Assembly: GCA_964017155.1 (NCBI GenBank)
Contig: OZ024854.1
Location: 51,530,096 to 51,594,095, forward strand
Source of the DNA: Oasisia sp. SBJ-2009
Taxonomy: Eukaryota > Annelida > Polychaeta > Sabellida > Siboglinidae
DNA: 64,000 nucleotides
Direction: 5' to 3'
The position numbers and the translations under genes were made by a program. Under the pieces are notes generated by a model. It had not been told where the DNA came from and made no database searches. It saw only the letters and a program-made list of their open reading frames with translations. Each line of letters starts with the position of its first letter. Positions within the stretch are counted from its first letter, which is position 1. Below are positions 51,050-62,599 of the stretch, piece after piece.

Positions 51050-53045
51050 AAATGAGAGCCATGTTAATTGTCACTTTGTTTCTTGCATAGGTAGATGTGG
51101 ATGCACAGAAAATGTCAGGTACCTGGCATGCACTACCATTAAAGAGAGTGAACTCACACAGTAATGCCATCGATATCCAAGCCGATGAAGTTCACCAAAG
51201 AATGCAGAAACTATCTTATAGTGTTGAGAGAGGTTGACCGAAGGCTCATGCCATATTTGCCAGACCAAGGCGTACTACCACAAACTGCAAAGTTAGTCAG
51301 ATCTATATTGGTCTCTAGTCAATTTGGGTAACTGACTGGCCTGGAAGTCAGTGCACACACCATCGGTACAGGGGAGACTGTCATGGATGCAACACACAAC
51401 TGAGATCACTCGCTTGATATTCACATGACATTTGATCTGCAGCGTCTTGCACAGCCCATGGTTGTGGAATCTTGTCCGGGATCTTGGACAGTAAAATTAT
51501 AACTTATTAACCTTTTGACCTAGTGGTGCTGTTCTGTTTCCTGTTGAGTATTGACCTGAAAAGAAAAGCATATATTCAAACTCAGTAAAAAAAAACTGGC
51601 ATCATGGTATTAGAGTTGTCATTATGGAGTGTTCATTGCCATGTAATAAATCAATCTACAGCTGTATAACATAATATTTTATGTATGATCTAAAGCATTC
51701 CACAAAAAAGGCAGCAAGAAATCTTCGGCTACAGCAGCACGTACAGGTTGATATCTAAGCAGGGTTGTAATTCATTAGGTGTGTATTGTCATTACATGAA
51801 AGTAAAATTACCGTGCTATATTTAATTGTAGGGATGCCTTACCTTAGATATTATTATAGAATTATTTGAATACTCCCAAGCATAGCGCATTCATATTTTC
51901 TGTTTTATTTTCAATATACAATTTTGTGTCAGGGTATGTCACGTAATAACTACTACATATGTTATATTTGACATTTAATGGCTCAGCTGGAGGTTGTATC
52001 CATGTCAAAGTAAAAGTTGGAAGTGACAAAATAATGTGTTGTTGTGATGCCAACAGTATATTTCCTTCACCAAAATATTCAAACATGTCTACCTTCTTCA
52101 GAATGAATAATAATTGATTTCATAAATTTATTTCTTAGTTACTGTTTTATGCTGAATAGTTTTTTAAAGGTGTTGGCCGAAGTCTGTGTGGACACTGGAC
52201 TGGACACACTTAGTATAACATGCATTACACAACTGCAAAGGTTATCCTAGTTTTCCATGTCCAGGATATTATGAAAATGTTAATGAAAGCAAATGTGTAT
52301 TGAAATGGGCATATTAAAATATTTTGAAAATTTATACATTGTTGATTTGTTAAAATGTTTAATTCACTTGGAGTGATCAGACGTATCTTCCATGCATTTG
52401 ACCGACACAAGTGATTGCATTAATCTTAGCCCCGCCTCTGCCTCGTCTCACTTGCATTGTAGTGTGGCCCATACTAATATATCATAATTCGAGTTGTATT
52501 GTGCATTCATATATTGCTGTGATGAAAAGATAAAGATTAGAACAGCTGGCATATGTGAATTGAAAGGTATCAGGTATTACATAGACTACAGCCAGGCATC
52601 ACTGACCAAAATGGAAACAAGTGCAAGAATGTTATGTGTAATACTTGCATATGGTGTACACTTGCTAGTAGCTATACGAGCATTTTATGTTCATGTTTAC
52701 ATTTTTTATATTGAATAAATTCATCACCATCATGGTTGTCATAAAAATCTAAATTATGTTGCATAAAATATAATGCAAATCAACAACATCCAGCAATCAT
52801 AATAAAATGTGAGTCACAAAACACTGTTTAAATAATTGTGATAACCAACATAATTATTCGTTTGACGTTTTGTTGCACGAGATAACGGATGCTCCCCACG
52901 ATCACCCGGAGCCTAGCTACTGCCAATGTTCCGAAGCCAATGATTTATCATTTCGCCCCTAACGTCATCTACACTCTCTAGATATGTACTTTCGCAATGA
53001 CACAGCTTATGAACAAGATCCTGCGTAATCAAATACAATACATAT
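51050..53045 (-). mobile_element. Element Y copy 2, uninterrupted
   Basis: Reverse-oriented, continuous partner of the three pieces of Y copy 1. It preserves the pre-insertion sequence at both points where copy 1 is broken: about 52710 for element A, and about 52565 for element G. Minus-strand reading gives 'CESTYLESVDDVRGEMINHW' near 53000-52930, in frame for about 30 codons. The corresponding part of copy 1 also reads 'CESTYPERIDDVRDE', suggesting a real but unidentified old coding segment. Confidence 0.78.
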
Positions 53046-53079
53046 AAACGTATAAATACATGCTGTATGAGTGTATCTG

Positions 53080-53298
53080 GACAGAGCTTTGTCACCGGTT
53101 TGTTGTCATAGATTGCCTACCTACCAAGGTATGCTATACAGTAATGAAATGCGGTGAGAACTTGAGAACCTTTTCTGGACAACACTCCTGGTGGAGTAAA
53201 ACGGTCGGAAATGTGGTCAGAACAAATGTTTTTTTTTATGTAGGTTGTGTAGACATTAATTGTAATTAATATGAAATGTTTGATTTAGCATTGTTAAC
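53080..53298 (+). repeat. Repeat Z copy 2 (219 bp)
   Basis: Near-identical direct repeat of 42613-42829 (see that entry). It begins 35 bp after the end of Y copy 2. Confidence 0.85.
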
Positions 53299-53299
53299 C

Positions 53300-54229
53300 A
53301 CTTAAAATATTTATATGAAATATCAGGTATACCATCAGGCATGTATCAGTCATTTTTCATAAATGGATTATTTATTATCCATAAAAGGAAACCCCTACTT
53401 GGTAACAACCAAACCTACAAACAAACAACCGGGGGGAGTTTGTCACACAACAGACTCTTTTTTGCATACAAGAATATACTAATTACCAGGCTACCTATCA
53501 ATAAAGAAATGTTCACTATTATACACTGATGACATTTTATGTATACATTTGTTTGACAAATAAAAGGTTTGTACGGCCTTGTCGTGTCTTACCCTCAACA
53601 GTTGTTACACGTACATGCAAGCATGGGGTGAATTGTTAATAATACTGTTAATGGTTTATGGTCATCTTAGCTTAATTTCAAATGAGGTTGTCTGTTCCTT
53701 GATTAGCTAGGGTACATAATTATCATCACTGTGTTTGCTAAATAAGTTACAATTTGTATCAGTATTGTGAGGATTATATATTGATGGTTTTGTTTACAAT
53801 TTGATATTTCATGTACACAACAATAACTTTGTAAATTGGTTTACACAGGTTTGGTTTACTGAAGTGCAATTGACAGTATAGCAACATTATGTCATTATAA
53901 GTGTCGAATACACCTCACTTTGCTTTACTAGAATCCTTTTCATATCGCATCTACGTACTAAATCAGCCACACCTATTACGTTAAGGTTAAGCATACACCA
54001 TGTTACGGAACTAGAACATGTTTCTTATGAAAACATATGGCAAAATCAAAAGCTCACAAAAAACGCCATGTTCCTACCTGAATTGACAGCGATTTACATT
54101 TTGTTCGTGTCATGAGCCACATATACAATGTTAAGCTATTCATTATGAGGTGTAAACAAGGGATACGGACGAGTTTTATCTAGTTTACATTTTAGGTCAT
54201 GACTGTCTATATATTTTGTATTTAATTCA
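53300..54229. other. 0.9-kb interval, nothing recognised
   Basis: AT-rich, with no gene, RNA or repeat partner seen in this window. Confidence 0.3.
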
Positions 54230-54352
54230 ACGAAGTGGTTACGTAGCCGAGCATCGGAACCCTGTACCTCGGCGTTATAGGTCCGAGCACTCAACGCGCA
54301 TGCGCTAATTGTCACGTGTTGCATCTTGCTTCCGCTCTTTCTCACGCCAGCC

Positions 54353-54952
54353 TAGCCTCGGTTACCCAGACTCCGTGAGGTGGCAGCACTTTAAAGCCCC
54401 CTCAAATACGCCTGGGACAGTATATGGGCTTAAGTTTCTACATCCGGGCAGCCTTACCCCAGATTAGGGTAGAGACGTTGATTAATTGGCTCTCAGGCCA
54501 ACTATGAAATAAAAATTTAAATAACGATATAGTTTTACAAGATAATAATATCATATGAAAAGTATTCACCATTGAACTTATATTAACACAAAAGTAAGCA
54601 AAAATTCAAATTTACCGTTGTTTATAAAATAAGAATTACGGCAGGATTAACCAGTATCCGTGAGGTGGCAGCATTGTCTAGCCCGACATGGATAGCATAC
54701 ACATTAAATAAGGAAACCTTTTGATCAAATAATGCTGTATTATAAAAACTATTCAAAATTTAACTTATATTAACACAAAATAAATAGAAATACAAATTTG
54801 CAGTTGTTTATAAAATATATATTACGGCAGTGTCCGTGAGGGGGCAGCATTTTATAGATCACGGCTGCTACCCAAACAAAAGCCGTTAATGTAACCAGAC
54901 TGTCTTCTCGGCGTAGTTCCGCAGCCGACCGACAGTCGGTTAAGCGAGACTA
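54353..54952 (+). mobile_element. Element F copy 2: 600-bp MITE, three CTCF-like motifs
   Basis: Same family as 18454-19048. Flanked by ACGCCAGCC at 54344-54352 and 54953-54961. Motifs are CCGTGAGGTGGCAG at 54373-54386 and 54658-54671, and CCGTGAGGGGGCAG at 54834-54847. It is the most diverged of the three copies, for example near 54850-54900. Confidence 0.92.
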
Positions 54953-54961
54953 ACGCCAGCC

Positions 54962-55557
54962 TAGTCTCGCTTAACCGACTGTCGGTCGGCTGCGGAACTA
55001 CGCCGAGAAGACAGTCTGGTGACATTTGCCGGCTTTTGTTTGGTATCCGCGTGATCTATAAAATGCTGCCACCTCACGGACACTGCCGTAATATTTTTTT
55101 ATATAAACAACTGAAAATGTGTATTTCTATTTATTTTGGGTTAATATAAGTTTAATTTTTAATAGTTTTTATAATACAGCATTATTTAATCAAAAGGTTT
55201 CCTTATTTAATTTGTATGCTATCCGTGTCGGGCTAGACAATGCTGCCACCTCACGGATACTGGTTAATCCTGCCGTAATTCTTATTTTATAAACAACGGT
55301 AAATTTGAATTTTTACTTACTGTTGTGTTACTATAAGTTCAATGGTGAATACTTTTCAAATGATATTATTATCTTGTAAAACGATATCGTTATTTAAATT
55401 TTTATTTCATAGTTGGCCTGAGAGCCAATCAGCGTCTCTACCCTATTCTGGGGTAAGGCTGCCCGGATGTAGAAACTTAAGAATACATACTGTCCCAGGC
55501 GTAGTTGAGGGGGCCTAAAAGTGCTGCCACCTCACGGAGTCTGGGTAACCGAGGCTA
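54962..55557 (-). mobile_element. Element F copy 3: inverted, adjoining copy 2
   Basis: Reverse-oriented F of 596 bp, flanked by ACGCCAGCC at 54953-54961 and 55558-55566. CTGCCACCTCACGG (the reverse complement of the motif) occurs at 55066-55079, 55243-55256 and 55524-55537. It is nearly identical to the 18-kb copy and clearly less like its neighbour, so it inserted separately. Element A copy 1 carries the empty site (reverse complement of about 32610-32635). Confidence 0.92.
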
Positions 55558-57806
55558 ACGCCAGCCGAGCATGGGTTGAGGTTGGGATGAACGTAGGCGA
55601 TGGTTTTGACGCAAATAAAGGAAATAAAACAGCAGTGCAACTCTACATTGACCACAGGCGGGACTGTAAGACATCGGCTGCGTCGGTGGCTCTATATCCT
55701 GGCTGCGCTGGCAAGATTAAGCCCGAGCACAAGTACTTCGAAGACAAATGCTAGTCGATTCGGCTCACAGACAACTCGGCCCGGGCCGAGCCGGCTCAAG
55801 ATAACTCGTCGCCGATCATGAGACGACTCGGCGTCCATATGAGACAACTGGGGACATTTGTTTAAATTTGGCACCACCTCAATTTTGCTGTTATCACTAT
55901 CTTTATCGAATTGCAATATGACATTTTTAACCACAGAATAAGGGTCAGTTTTATATAACAATAATAATATAATTCATGCTTAATGTTTATACTAGTTGTT
56001 TTGCTTGATTAATTTTATATTAGTGAAATAGTTATGTGCATTATTACGTTTTTAAGACAATATTTATATAAAATTATAATAAAATGTATTAAAACTGCAA
56101 TTAAAATGCCGCAAGCATAATTACCATAATTTTAATTTTTTTAGTTTGTTATAAGATGTATGTTATGTTGACTAAATTGTCTATGATTGATATTGTTTGC
56201 CTACATTTAATTATTTAAGTGCATTAAATTAATAATTATCCCAGGCATAATTATGTTTTACAAATATAACCCCTTCTACCTTAGATATTACGCAGTTCCT
56301 GCTGTTAAATACTAGACTATCCGCAAATCTCACGTGTCATGATAACCCTTTTGTGCAATGTTTTTAAAATTCATTTATCTATGTATTTGTATTGAGCATC
56401 GAAAATAAATTCACCGTCATGTCATGTATATGTTTTACATTTCTCCTCTTACATAACATTTCTCCTCAAAATACTGCAACCATAACGAAACTCAAAACTG
56501 GCAGTGTTGACTACATCAGCTATTTTCCAATTTCGCTACATTACCCACTAATCTAGCATGTGTCATGGTAACCCTTTTGTATAGCTATATAACAAGTATT
56601 ATGCCATTTGTGAAATGTATATATGTTTTACATTTCTCCTTTCTTACTTTTATGCTTAATTAGTGCACTACATATGCATGTTTTACATTACTGTGTCAGA
56701 TTTCAAGTGCATGACATGTAGTTATATATACCTTGTTAATAATGTCGGTATGGAATCAGTTACCATAAATTAGTAATGTATTCTAGATAATAGAGATCAC
56801 GTAGCAAGTTTTTTACTTAGTGCAATACACGAGTATGCTTTACATTACTGTGTCAGATTGCAAGTCGATTTGTCTTCGCGCATGACGCGTACATACGTCA
56901 CTTAAATAATAATGCTACCCAGGTAATCATCATTGTAGATATGTTCTTTTGTCATCTTCCAGTAATAAACTGCTACATACAATATTGCTACATTACACAT
57001 GTGTGTATTTAATAATTCTGCATAAAGTAATACAGCAGATATATAATTTCAGGAAACAGCAACTATATTCGTATTATTTTTGCCACAGCAACTATTATAT
57101 AAGCTGCAAATAAATATCTTCTAAAGTACACATATTACTTATAATCTTTTTCTAATGGAACTGGCTCTATTAAAATGATAATATTAAATTTACTATCTAA
57201 AAACATGAAGTCCATAAAATTATCATTCTGCTATACTACAGCAATTACAATCTGCAGTTCTCAAAACGCAATTGCTTTGGCCTGTTATGAATAAATTAAA
57301 TTCATCAACCAGCCATATGCTGTATGATGCCCCTGTTGTTTCTTTCGGTGCTCATGTAATTATTAATAATGCTCATATTTATTAATTATAATGTCGTTAT
57401 GGGTATATATTACGCACTTAGATTCATACAATTAACGCAACAAATATTTATAATCATGCAATTGAGCTTATAAATTTAAAGTATTTATATCATTTTTTCC
57501 ATAGGCTATGACTTGTTATAATGGACTTATAAATATTAATCGAATATCCTTATGAATCGCTAGTAGCAGTAGTACGATTACGCACCCGTACTGATACTGA
57601 TGCGAAGGGTAACGTGAAAGTATGACCAAGAAATCGCCTGTGCGTTGAATGCGCGGACCGTTATCACAAACAAACACGGTTGCGATGCTCGATCTGCTGC
57701 ACCGCGTCCGAGCACCGGGGGAAGTCAAAGTAGGCGCATGCGCGTTGAGTGCTCGGACCTTTATCACCAGCGAACACGGTTCCGATGCTCGGCTACGCAA
57801 CAACGT

Positions 57807-59182
57807 CCACCAAACATTATTCCAGAATCTGGATCGAAACTTAAAAGGTACTGGGAAACGTTCTAAAGTCTCTAGACCTAAATGGAGTGTCAAACAGTTC
57901 CTTTGTTGGTGACTGTTTCTTCTCATTAGCGTAAAATTACCTTGTAATTTTAGCGGGGAGTGTACCGATCGCCGAAATGGGCGATAATACAGGATTTAAT
58001 GTTCCGATGCCAATTTTAAAGCACAAACGTACCTGACAGCGTTCCATATTTTTACAGCAAAATAGTTGAAGGTGTGGATCTTGTATTTGACCCTGTTTGA
58101 AGTTCAGTGTTTGTTTTTTAAGGCATTATGCTGTATTTATTATAAGGTCTAGATGTACACACCCAAACAGGAGTTGTCTGCTCTCCCATCATGTAAACAG
58201 AGCACTCATTGGCAAGCAGCCAGGATATAATGGAGTGCAGAAAGTAGTTCCAAGAGTCTCAGTCGCATATCTGAATTAGTGGGGGTTTACAATTCTTTGA
58301 TTCAGACATATAACTTGTTTTGTACTATGAAAGGTTTTGTGACTGTGTTAGTCTATGATGATGTTTAGTGTATATGTTCTGTAGACATCTTCTAGAAAGT
58401 GTATGAATACGACTGAGTGAAAAGCTCTTCAGAACACAAGCATGGTATATTTCACCATAGCAAATATTTGAGAAACAAGATGTAAACATGCCCCGATTAT
58501 CGAACTCAGGACCCATATAAGACCAACGAGGTGTGTACTTAATAGGATGAACACCCACAATTATACTGAATTGTATTTGTTGTATCTTAATAACCCCTCA
58601 TGTAAAGGTTAATCGAACCTTTCTGTGGAGATCACCCACCCACGTGGGCCTGGCCCTGGAGTTGTCATGAAAGATTGATTCTTGTTTAAGCATGCTTCAT
58701 CACTTATAATTTGTGTTGTGTTGTGTTGGAATCATGCCATATTTTCTGTAAGGCCTATATGCCAAAGAGTATTATTGCAATATCTATCCTAAAGACCAAA
58801 TATCTGTATGTACGAGAGAAACATAGACATTTACTGTACATAGTAGTGCAGCTACTACTAGTCATGTCACTGACAGACACTGTGTCTGTGTGTGATCAAT
58901 ATCCACAAATTGAGAGAAAACTGATTTATCGTATTTTTTGAACTAGTCATTAACGTGTCATTGCAGAAACAGAGAAAAAGTGTGTTAAACTAATCATTCA
59001 GACACAAACCTTGTCGTTTTACAGTTTTCACGGTGCTTACAAGGTGTACAGAATTTCGTGTAATGTCCACGCCAAAAAAACATCAGTAGTTACAAGAAAC
59101 CTTGGTCGGCCTTCATGCTATATGGGCTCCGGATCTACACTGTTGAAGATCCTAAGATTCGACTGAGTTCTTCCAAACATTG
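57807..59182. other. 1.4-kb interval, nothing recognised
   Basis: No gene or repeat partner found. A weak pol-III B-box-like word GAGTTCGATAATC lies on the minus strand near 58490 without a convincing A box. Confidence 0.3.
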
Positions 59183-59281
59183 TTTCACAGTAGTATGTCA
59201 GGGTCTTATCGTTGGCGCGGCGCGGGAGGAGGAAGAGGAGTACCACCGGAGGAATTCCACCGGTGGAATTCCACCGGTCAA

Positions 59282-59695
59282 GTGTCGCCCTCTGGCGGAT
59301 AAGTCATGTACTAGTGGCGCCATCTGGCGGATAGATCATGCATTAGTGGCGCCGCCTGGTGGACAAGTCACGAACAAGTAGTGTCCAAATGCGTGCGTCT
59401 TATTTTTTTAAGTGGCGCCCTCTGGTGGATAGGTCGTGTATTAGCGTCGCCCTCTGGCGGATAGGTAATGTACTAGTGGTGCCCTCTTACGGACATGTCA
59501 CGAACTAGTACTGTCCAAATTCGTGCATCTTGTTTTTAGGTGTCGCCATCTGGCGGATATAACATGCACTAGTGTCGCCGCCTGGTGGGCAAGTCACGAA
59601 CTAATACTACGTAAATTCGTGCGTCTTATTTTTAAAGTGGCGCCTCCTGGCGGATAGGTCGTGTATTAGTGTCGCCCCCTTACGGACAATTCACG
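59282..59695 (-). repeat. Array of ten CTCF-like motifs, left arm of B
   Basis: Ten copies of a word of the form GTGKCGCC-N-(C/T)CTGG-Y-GGA occur, for example GTGGCGCCCTCTGGTGGAT at about 59412. They are grouped in sets of two or three and separated by CACGAACTA.TACTGTCCAA and GTGCGTCTTATTTTT spacers. The reverse complement, CCACCAGAGGGCGCCAC, is very close to the CTCF core CCASYAGRKGGCRS. All are on the minus strand. Two copies with CTTACGGA in place of CTGGCGGA are weaker. Confidence 0.85.
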
Positions 59696-59880
59696 AACTA
59701 ATACTGTCCAAATTCGTGTCTCTTATTTTTTTAAATTACGTCAAAATGGCGTTAGGGGTTATGTAGCGTCCCCTCGGGGATAGATGACGAATCATAAACT
59801 TGGTGAAAGAACAGGAGGAGTCATCTGCCGGATACGTATTCGGCTAATCGATCACCTGACTTAATATTATAGCCGTCAAC

Positions 59881-60018
59881 TGTGTGTGTGTGTGTTTGCG
59901 CGTGTGTGCGTGTGTGCGTGTGTGCGTATGTGCGTATGTGCGTATGTTCGTATGTTCGTATGTGTGCGTATGTGTGTATGTGTGTATGTGCGTATGTGCG
60001 TATGTTCGTATGTGTGGT
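59881..60018 (+). repeat. GTGTGCGTATG simple repeat
   Basis: Alternating (TG)n, TGTGCG and TATGTGCG/TATGTTCG units. The inverted partner is at 61724-61936. Cys/Val/Arg-rich frames across it are artefacts. Confidence 0.95.
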
Positions 60019-60289
60019 TTTATTTTATTTCGCCTTATTTCATTTTATGTTGTGTTATATTACATTATGTTATGTTCTGTTATGTTGTTATATTAATTTA
60101 TTTTATGTTTTGTTATATTAATTTATTTTTGTTCATGTTATTTTATTTTATTATGTTGTTTTTTATGTTATGTTATATTATTTACTTTTATTATGTAGTG
60201 TTATATTATTATATGTTATTTTATTATACTATCCTTGTAAGGAATGCTTTATTTTCTAAGTCTCCTAAAATAAAACAGGACATTTGCAC

Positions 60290-61720
60290 TTATACACACG
60301 AGGCTAGGACAGTTTTATGTCATGCGCACACCATAACTTCCGCTAAAATGACGTTTCCTACCACGTGCAAAACACAACTTCCGTAAAAATGGTGGGGCAG
60401 ACCAGCACCATAACACAATTTCAGTTAAAACTGGTTCCATTTAAAGTTTCATCGCGATAACCTTGACAAGTTTTCTTATTTGCCTGAGTCAGTGTGCCAT
60501 CTACATAGCATTTCATAACGTTTCACCGTGTCATTGCGTTAGACATGTGGTGTTTTAACAAATTTAACTAAGTTAGTTTTGTAATTTGTAGTAAATAGAA
60601 TATTTTTCTATTATACGTCATAACTGGGTCAAGTTATTTCATATTTTACTCGGTGTGCCGATTTTTGTACCATTTCACAATTTTTCAACGCATCACCGCG
60701 ATGACTGTCATTTTCACGTATTTTTAGTGTTTACATGCTATAACTTTGACAAGTTTCTCATATTCTGCTAAGTCGGTTTGCTAACCTCGTTCCATTTCGT
60801 AACGTTTCACCGTTTCATTGTGTTACACAGGTAGTGTTTTTACTAATTTATCTAACTTATTCTTGTAACTTGTAGTAAAGTGAAATATGTTTCTGTTTCA
60901 ACACCATAACTTTGTCAAGTTTTTTCATATTTTACCAAACCGGTGCACCAACGTTTGTATCATTTCACAACTTTTTCAGCGTTTCACCGCCATCACTTTG
61001 TCAATTTCACTTATTTTTAGGGTTTACATACCATAACTTTGTCAAGTTTGTCATATTTTACTCACACGGTGCACCAACTTTATACCATTTCACATATGTT
61101 TACCGTTTCACCGCCATGACTTTGTCAATTTCATGTATTTTTACATGCTATAACTTGTCGTTGCCCAATCCATACACACGAGACTAGGATAGTTTTATGT
61201 CATGCGCAGACCATAACTTCCGTTAAAATGACGCTTCCTACCACATGCAAAACACAACTTCCGTAAAATGTCGGGTCACATCAGGCCCATAACAAATTTC
61301 TTGCAACATTACACATTCAATCATAGTGATAACGTTAAAAACTAGTGCCATTTAAAGTTTCCACGCAATAACCCTGCCAACTCTTATTTCTTATTTCACT
61401 GAGCCAGTGTCCTCACCTCGTTCCATTTCGTAACGTTTCACCGTTTCATTGCGTTACACAGGTGGTGTTTTCACAAATGTAACTAAGTTATTCTTGTAAC
61501 TTCTAGTAAAATAGTATAGTTTTCTATTCTACGCCATAACTTTGTCATGTTTTTTCATATTTACTAACTCGGTGTGCCGACTTTTGTACCATTTCACAAT
61601 TTGTCAACACATCACCGCGATGACTTTGTCATTTTCACGTATATTTAGTGTTTACATGCTATGACTTTGGCAAGTTTCTCATATTCTGCTAAGTCGGTTT
61701 GCTAACCTCGTTCCATTTCG
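60290..61720 (+). repeat. Tandem array filling the centre of element B
   Basis: A long unit of about 880 bp begins at about 60293 and repeats at about 61173 (ACACGAGRCTAGGAYAGTTT, TATGTCATGCGCA, CCATAACTTCCG, ACATGCAAAACACAACTTCC). Within it a shorter degenerate unit of about 130-160 bp recurs (CATAACTTTGTCAAGTTT, CATATTTTAC, CGGTGTGCC, CCATTTCACAA or CCATTTCGTAACG, TTTCACCG). A TTATG/TTTTA-rich stretch at 60018-60240 precedes it. Confidence 0.8.
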
Positions 61721-61723
61721 TAA

Positions 61724-61936
61724 CCACACATACAAACATACGAACATACGCACATACGCACTTACGCACATACACACATACGCACATACGCACATACGCA
61801 CATACGCACATACACACATACGCACACATACGAACATACGAAAATACGCACACATACGCACATACGCACATACGCACATACGCACATACGCACATACGAA
61901 CATACGCACACACGCACCCACACACACACACACAGT
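61724..61936 (-). repeat. CATACGCACA simple repeat
   Basis: Inverted partner of 59881-60018, somewhat longer. Confidence 0.95.
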
Positions 61937-62084
61937 TGACGGCTATAATATAAAGTCACGTGATCGATTAGCCGAATACGTATCCGGCAGATGACTCCTC
62001 CTGTTCTTTCACCAAGTTTATAATTTCACCAAATTTATAATTTAAAAAAATTAGAGACGAATTTGGGCAGTATTAGTTCGTGAA

Positions 62085-62465
62085 TTGTCCGTAAGGGGGC
62101 GACACTAATATACGACATATCCGCCGGGAGGCGCCACTTTAAAAATAAGACGCACGAATTTACGTAGTATTAGTTCGTGACTTGCCCACCAGGCGGCGAC
62201 ACTAGTGCATGATCTATCCGCCAGATGGCGACACTTAACAAACAAGATGCACGAATTTGGACAGTACTAGTTCGTGACTTGTCCGTAAGAGGGCACCACT
62301 AGTACACGACCTATCCACCAGAGGGCGCCACTTTAAAAAAACAAGACGCACGAATTTTGACACTACTAGTTCTGACTTGTCCACCAGGCGTCGCCAATAG
62401 TGCATGATCTATCCGCCAGGTGGCGCCACTACTACACAACTTATCCGCCAGAGGGCGACACTTGA
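62085..62465 (+). repeat. Array of nine CTCF-like motifs, right arm of B
   Basis: Nine plus-strand words of the form TCC(A/G)CCAG-N-GGGCG-N-CAC occur. The best is CCACCAGAGGGCGCCA at 62315-62330, matching the CTCF core at essentially every informative position. Others are CCGCCAGAGGGCGACA, CCGCCAGGTGGCGCCA, CCACCAGGCGGCGACA and CCGCCAGATGGCGACA. Two with CCGTAAGRGGGC are weaker. Orientation is opposite to the left arm. Confidence 0.85.
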
Positions 62466-62599
62466 CCGGTGGAATTCCACCGGTGGTACTCCTCCTCCCG
62501 CGCCGCGCCAACGACCCAACGATAAGACCCTGACATACTACTTTTCACTAATAGAGACGTCTTACGTCCACTTTGAATGAAATGTCACACTAGTAATTC

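Larger units (their letters stand above)
54230..57806 (-). mobile_element. Element A copy 2, with two F insertions
   Basis: Inverted relative to copy 1. The ends are ACGAAGTGGTTACGTAGCCG (54230) and, reverse-complemented from 57806, ACGTTGTTGCGTAGCCGAGC. The body 55567-57510 matches 30642-32630 in reverse complement at roughly 90%. It lacks element I, giving that insertion's empty site. Its own left end is interrupted by two copies of MITE F. Minus-strand and plus-strand frames of 70-136 codons in the GC-rich ends are not credible genes. No target-site duplication is visible at its ends. Confidence 0.85.
59189..62542. mobile_element. Element B: 3.35-kb foldback, 6-bp TSD TTTCAC, CTCF-like arrays
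   Basis: TTTCAC flanks both ends (59183-59188 and 62543-62548). The TIR is AGTAGTATGTCAGGGTCTTA and onward to TCGTT; the right side carries an extra GGGTCGTT. The two arms (about 59189-60018 and 61724-62542) are inverted copies in the same order: GC-rich tip with ACCGGTGGAATTCCACCGGT, a motif array, a GACGACTCCTCCTGTTC-like block, and a GTGTGCGTATG simple repeat. The 1.7-kb centre is itself a tandem array. No transposase is encoded, so it must move in trans, if at all. Confidence 0.9.

Noticed and set aside
57516..57926. 136-codon minus-strand frame and the 110-codon frame at 32318-32650
   Set aside because: Both lie in the GC-rich TIR regions of element A, overlap open frames on the other strand and are not kept as equivalents in the two copies.
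58440..58560. A second tRNA-derived SINE on the minus strand
   Set aside because: Only a weak B-box-like word; no A box at the right distance and no recognisable tail.
59282..59695. Regularly spaced short repeats resembling a CRISPR array
   Set aside because: Repeats are degenerate, spacers are themselves repeated, the context is eukaryotic TE, and an inverted twin lies at 62085-62465.
59882..60386. Cys/Val/Arg-rich open frames, up to 166 codons, and similar frames at 61679-61959
   Set aside because: They are translations of the TG/CG simple repeat, open in several frames at once.
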